Below, in pieces: positions 59,005 to 64,000 of a DNA stretch of 64,000 nucleotides. Location of the stretch: assembly GCF_014529535.1 (NCBI RefSeq), contig NW_023503296.1, positions 1,460,051 to 1,524,050 on the forward strand, given 5' to 3'. How positions within the stretch are numbered: position 1 is the first letter of the stretch; each line of letters opens with the position of its first letter. The notes beneath the pieces were generated by a model that was not told where the DNA came from, made no database searches, and saw nothing but the letters and a program-made list of their open reading frames with translations. A program made the position numbers and the translations under genes. Origin of the DNA: Bradysia coprophila. Its lineage: Eukaryota; Arthropoda; Insecta; Diptera; Sciaridae.

Positions 59005-61231
59005 TCAGTTGCCATTACGCATAATTCGTACTTTGAAAAAATAATTCCGGCACAGTTCACCGATAAATAGAGTTATGCTGAGCTGCATTCCAAATCCTAA
59101 AACATAAAGTGCCGATGAAAAGTGGATCATATCGACGGGGACAACATCGACATCTGAGCGTGCACATTTTGGCATATGTGAGATCCAAGTTTTCCACACA
59201 TGCGCAATAATTCCAGTTTCATGAAGCTTTCTGACGCCAATTTTAATAAGCTCTCTTAGCGGTGACCGTTTCGGCAATCCCGGACCCGTTGGTATCTTCC
59301 CTACGTACTTAATTTGTTGCAATTCACACAATTCATCGTCTGTGAGGATTGCTGAAATGAAAGGAAATTAATGGCCGACGAATGGAAAGAATCGAGTTAT
59401 TCTGAGGCGCACTTTTTAAAATTGCGTAGGCGTAAATGCCGTCCGTGTTAAATGCCAATGAGCCTTTTTTCACCAAGTCTAAGCCAGTGAACAGTGGTAA
59501 AAATGGCTTCGGCTGTTCCATGATTTTATTGTACATTTCAAGTGCTGACTTTTCAAACACATGACTGAATGTGTCTTGAATGTATGGCAGTTCATCCATA
59601 GCAAAGTCTAATCGAGTATTCAAAAGCTGTCTCATTGTTTTAATGGTTTTGGGGGCTTCATTGAGCAAGGAACTGATGATGAAGCTACCGTAAAATTGGA
59701 AGATGACCAATGAAAACAGAAAGTAAGTCAGAGTGAAAATACGTGTCGAAACGATGGGTTGTCTGCACATCCTGTTGATGAATGATAAACTAATACCTGA
59801 TGAGCCCTTTACTAAATCATGAAAGTTACCTTGCTGGAATAAGATTCCAAACATGCTCAGAACGCTGTTGAAGTAGGAGTCATCATTCGATGTTGTTGCT
59901 ATGGCTGCAGATCTTGCACTTAGACGATTTTCGAGTACAAAGAAATTTCGAATCAAAATCGATGTGATGACTGCAATTGCGAAAATTAACAGCCACACCA
60001 TCCAAACGAATGGTTTTATAAAAATATCTAGCGCATCAACAATCTTCGGATGACGAAATATGAACAAAATTCTGGAAATCTAGCGGTAATACAAAAATCG
60101 ACCAACCGAGAACGATATACTCACTGAACATAGAAAGAATTGGTTGTTGGTTCGTACACCCCATATCGATCACTTTCCCACCGAAGACCTGATATACCCA
60201 TATCAATTTCTGAACGATTGAGTAACCCAAGCACTCCATTCCAAGAATTATTTTGTATTCTTCCCCACAGAGTTGCCCGTCGTATTGTCATTTTGAAATT
60301 GTACATTTCGCTCAGTATTTGAAAGACCCGCATGTTACTTTTACTCATATTATCCATGTAAAGATAACGTGGTTCGTCCGAATAGATGTGCTCGATAAAC
60401 GTTTTATTTGGAGGAAGTGCAGGTATCTGATTTAAAACGAATTTGACAATACAAATCAGCAGATTAAGTAAGGCACAGCATTACTGTAATGGCAGCAAAG
60501 AATGTGAGGCCCTCAAGATTGTGACGCCTGTCGAATTTAGTATTTGATTCGTTCATTATAAGACCGGAGATTTCATTCCAATTGCCTATTCTTCCCATTT
60601 TGAAGGTTCCATTCCGCTTAACACTCGGATTGTACACGTCACTGAGTTGGTACTCACTGCAACAAGATTATAGAAATAAAATTGTCCCACGGTTTCAGTC
60701 ACTTAATAACGGTCGTTTTCTAACTTAGAAATTAGAAAGACCTACAGACAAACAAATTTACTTTTTAGCTATCGCTTCGGCAACGACCACTTCAGCATCA
60801 ACATTTATGTACTCGCCGCTCAATGTGGAAAACATCTTTTCAGAACTTTTGCCAAACATCAGCCAGTGTCGTTCGTAGTGAAACATTGTCCTCTTCGATA
60901 TTTCAGTTAGCATTCTCATCGTTTCATTACACTCCCATTGAACGACCACACATATCGGATAGTTTACTCGGACAAAAAAGTGTTGATAATTGAAGTCGGC
61001 TACATCATCTCCACCAGACAAGTCCCAATGGTTGAAATAGATGTCGTGGATTTTCATATTATTTGTAATATCTTGCAGTTCAACCCAGTCTGTACGTCCA
61101 CATGCTACGAATAAAGTCGCTCTTATGTTATGCCACTGCAGATATTGTGTGATGAGTGGAAAGTTGAAATTGCTAGAGGACGTAAATTTCAATAGAGTCA
61201 GTACTACACACGCAACTGCTTGAATTTTCAT
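59005..61231 (-). CDS. Tandem ionotropic receptor paralogue with 4-bp deletion at the pore-region intron
   Basis: Same exon plan as its neighbour: 60762-61231, 60485-60656, 60125-60426, 59413-60071, 59005-59351. Treating 59413-60071 as one exon gives an uninterrupted 649-residue receptor with signal peptide, TM1 (MVWLLIFAIAVITSILI), TM2, S2 and TM3. In the neighbour this exon is split by an intron. The equivalent intron here (59772-59829, 58 nt, GTAACT...CAACAG) is still recognisable. However, a 4-bp loss at about 59750 (CATCGTTTCGAC versus CATCGTTTATTTCGAC) means splicing causes a frameshift and stop 15 codons on, whereas retention restores the frame. So the gene is either a young pseudogene or makes a receptor with an altered pore loop. 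The rest of the coding sequence is undamaged. Confidence 0.7.
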
Positions 61232-61299
61232 TATGATTCGTCAAATGTCTCCGTAACGACTAAAACCATGTTTGGTATTAATATCTCGATGCGGACATT

Positions 61300-62127
61300 C
61301 TATTTTAATGTGCACAATTACCCTTGACAATAAAATTGATTTCATTATTTAAAAACGCATAATAACTTCCAGTAACAGAACGAAAAGCGCCAACCAATTT
61401 ATAGGCTTTGAATTTGAGTGGTTCCAGTATCGATTGTGTTGCGACTGCTTTTTTGTTACTGTGAGCATGCATACGTAATCAGTTCACCCACACTCGTAAT
61501 CAGTGATCCGATATGGTCGAACCGTATAGTGGTGTTGGCCAAGGAATTGGAGACACATTGTGTGAGCAAAACTCCCATTTAGGCAGTACCTCCTTTTGCA
61601 TATTGCCCTTTATGAGCTAGTTAAAACAATTAAATTTGGCGCCCAGCCCAAGGCGGACCTTGGCCCAGCCTACATACTTAGCGCAAATTTAAAAAATTTC
61701 ACGTGGCTCCGAAAAGCTAACGACGACAGCGCCGGACTGATGTGTGGGAAGCGACTTTAGAACAATTAGTCCAAGCACAGAAAGGAACAGTGTACATTGG
61801 ATTTTGGGACAACATATGCCATTGGAATGGCAAAAACCTGTACAAAATCGCAAAACAAGTTCAAGGTCAAGATTGGCCTTCATTATGATTTCCCTTTGCA
61901 ACAAAAAGTTGACAGCGCTTCCACAGAGTCCTACTTTCCTACTTTGTCCTACATTTTGAAAATTCGTCCTACTGTCCTGCGTAGGACATTTTTGCTAAAC
62001 CATTCTCATACATTTCTATAAAAATAATACTTTTATTCGGTTCCTACTGTAGTCTGCAGTCGAATTTAATGACCAAGGTACATGGAGAGTCAACTTGTAC
62101 GTGAAAATCACAATCACACAATCTGTT
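61300..62127. other. Upstream flank of the IR pair, no gene
   Basis: No recognisable coding content. It holds a TCCTACTTTCCTACTTTGTC / GTCCTACTGTCCTGCGTAGG patch (61930-61988) of unknown nature. Confidence 0.45.
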
Positions 62128-62311
62128 AATAGTAGATTATTCACCTCTGTCCACATGTTTATTTAGACACTTGGGTAGTTATTGCATGAACCGAAGGCGA
62201 ATGGTATAACCCCAAGTGTCTAAATAAACATTTGGACAGAGGTGAATACGCTATTTTATGTACCGACGGCGAAATAATAGAACTTTTTCACTGCTATTAA
62301 TTCACCTAGAT
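62128..62311. mobile_element. Foldback MITE, family M1, copy 2
   Basis: Reverse-oriented relative of 5441-5624 with nearly the same length. The palindrome arms are 62139-62175 and 62210-62247. Outer part TTTTTCACTGCTATTA, ending CACCTAG. Differences from copy 1 are scattered point changes. Confidence 0.7.
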
Positions 62312-62779
62312 AGACAAGTAAGGCCACTAACGTGGCACTCCCGTTTCTCAATTTTATATCGATCTGTATAGTCTTATGAATATTTGAATTGTTGTGGGCA
62401 AACAAACCCTATTTTGGATCAGCCGTAGATAAATAAGATAATATTTGAAAAATATTTACAAGATTCATTTTCGATTTTCTTACAACTTGATTTGTAAGAA
62501 ATCGAAGAAATTTTTTATTTGTAATTTGTTATCTGTACTTTAAAAAGATACAAGGTTTTACAGGTCGGAATGACGGCTAAGCCTGACCACCTTTCCTCAA
62601 ATAAATCAATAAACACTTCAAAAAAAAAAAAAAGATTTGTGACAATTCATCAGATTATACAATCCTAAAAAGATTTTAATTCATTGGAAATTACAATTGA
62701 CGATTTCATAGTATAGACCGAGGGAGACGTTTGGGGCTGTTTTCAAAGAAAAGCATCGGATATCCTACGGCTTAATCCT

Positions 62780-63290
62780 AAAAAAATGGTCTTGAAGGTC
62801 TTATCGGCTAAGCTGTGGAAGGCCGTTTTCGAAAATAGGCCTTGCAGGTCTTGTCGACTGACTTCTGGGAGACCGTTTTCGAAAATAGGCCTTGTAGGTC
62901 TTGTCGACTGACTCCTGGGAGACCGTTTTCGAAAATTGGCCTCGTAGGTCCTGTTGACTAACATCTGAACAGCAATTTTCGAAAATTGGCCTCGTATGTT
63001 TTGTTGACTGACTCCTGGGAGACCGCTTTCGAAAATAGACCTTGTAGGTCTTGTCGACTGATTCCTGGGAGACCGTTTTCGAAAATTGGCCTTGTAGGTC
63101 ATGTTGACTGACATCTGGGAAGCTGTTTTCGAAAATTGGCCTCGTAAACTTACTCCTGAGAAGCCGTTTTTGAAAAATGGCCTCCGACGTCCTGCCGGCA
63201 GACCCCTGGGAGGCCACTTTTGAAAAATGGCCTCCGACGTCCTGCCGGCAGACCCCTGCGAGGCCGCTTTTGAGGCCTGCGGACAAACAA
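62780..63290. repeat. 50-bp minisatellite, about ten units
   Basis: Unit starts recur every 50 bp at 62838, 62888, 62938, 62988, 63038 and 63088. Each holds GGCCTTGTAGGTCTTGTCGA, CTCCTGGGAGACCG and TTTTCGAAAAT. The right end (from about 63180) has a more diverged GGCCTCCGACGTCCTGCCGG type. Two minus-strand frames remain open across it (to 194 and 237 codons) only because the unit lacks minus-strand stops in those frames. Confidence 0.88.
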
Positions 63291-63317
63291 ACTCGAAAAA
63301 TATTTTTTGGACCAGGC

Positions 63318-63411
63318 CCAGACACATAATAGATAATAGATAATAGAAAATATATATCTGATAGATAATAGATAGATAGATGGATAGATAGATAGATATA
63401 TGGATAGATAT

Positions 63412-63447
<36 letters not shown>

Positions 63448-63500
63448 GTAGATAGATAATAGGATAGTTAATCGTAAGATAGGTAATAGTTAGATAGATA
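63318..63500. repeat. TAGA microsatellite
   Basis: A long, interrupted run of GATA/TAGA directly after the 50-bp minisatellite. Confidence 0.9.
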
Positions 63501-64000
63501 GATACATAATACATAAACAGGTAGTAAATATATTGTATTGATAGTATAATGTTGGGCTGCGGACAAACAAACGCAATTTTTTTTTGAAGACCCGTTTCTC
63601 TATCGAGAAACGGGAATAAAAAAAACTTATCTTAGAGAAGATCTGGTAGATTCGGATAAAGACGAGAATTACTCTTCTGTGACTTACATTTTCCTTCTCC
63701 CTCCGTTCGTGCAATGAACAATTTTGAACAATGGATTCACACATTGTATGAATGTTTCGCAAAATTATTCGACTTCCGTTAGTGATTCATTAGTGGTTGG
63801 ACTAAGCCTAATCCGTCCTTTACTTCTATATACTCAGTGAAGAGTATAACCTGAAGTGAATCACAGCGAGCTGGCATTCCTCATCTTCATTCCACAGCTG
63901 AAATGCCTATCAAGTGAAGCTAAAAAAATAAAATAAAATGGGAACATACAGAGTTTAGACACTCTTCCCTTACACCGGACTCACGTTAAGTGAATGACCT
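63501..64000. other. Gene-free right edge
   Basis: A short inverted pair ACCCGTTTCTC / GAGAAACGGG lies at 63590-63613; otherwise nothing recognisable. Confidence 0.45.

Overview
The window is a piece of an AT-rich insect genome. The spliceosomal and metabolic proteins, a pickpocket-type sodium channel and two insect ionotropic receptors point to a fly (Diptera), probably a lower dipteran. I cannot name the species from sequence alone. All genes carry short GT-AG introns, and large parts of the window are foldback elements, MITEs, LINE remnants and satellites.

Layout. 1-2823 holds no gene that I can support. 2824-14644 (minus) is a complete ten-exon DEG/ENaC (pickpocket) channel. I rebuilt it exon by exon; it gives one 550-residue frame with every splice phase matching, and its big introns are full of foldback repeats and a LINE tail. 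14645-20217 has no gene but several near-perfect palindromes and a MITE with a 7-bp target duplication. 20224-21262 is a large inverted-repeat element. 21718-23111 and 30696-32089 are near-identical 1.39-kb direct repeats. They bracket a tandem array (23112-29006) of 14 virtually identical units of about 432 bp, each holding a tRNA-like sequence followed by a Pol III type T-run, and then a degenerate minisatellite. 32.2-40.3 kb is repeats and a degraded LINE. 40346-41869 is a non-autonomous hAT-type transposon with an exact 8-bp target duplication and unusual GC-rich ends. It contains a second copy of a 240-nt sequence also found at 30.3 kb. The two copies differ by compensatory changes across a 12-bp helix, which suggests a structured RNA.

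48.7-61.3 kb is the gene-dense part: triosephosphate isomerase (Tpi, plus), SmD2 (minus) head to head with Tti1 (plus, 11 exons, 1057 residues), then two tandemly duplicated ionotropic receptor genes (minus). The 55.8-58.3 kb receptor is intact with six exons. Its 59.0-61.2 kb paralogue lost 4 bp next to the pore-region intron, so it stays in frame only if that 58-nt intron is retained. 61.3-64 kb is a second copy of a MITE seen at 5.4 kb, a 50-bp minisatellite and a TAGA microsatellite.

Functionally, Tpi is glycolysis, SmD2 is snRNP core assembly, Tti1 is PIKK maturation, and the channel and receptors are sensory. There is no operon-like logic. The noteworthy organisation is the shared SmD2/Tti1 promoter and the tRNA-like satellite between two duplicated blocks. 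Exon boundaries were read by eye from splice signals and phase and have not been checked against transcripts.
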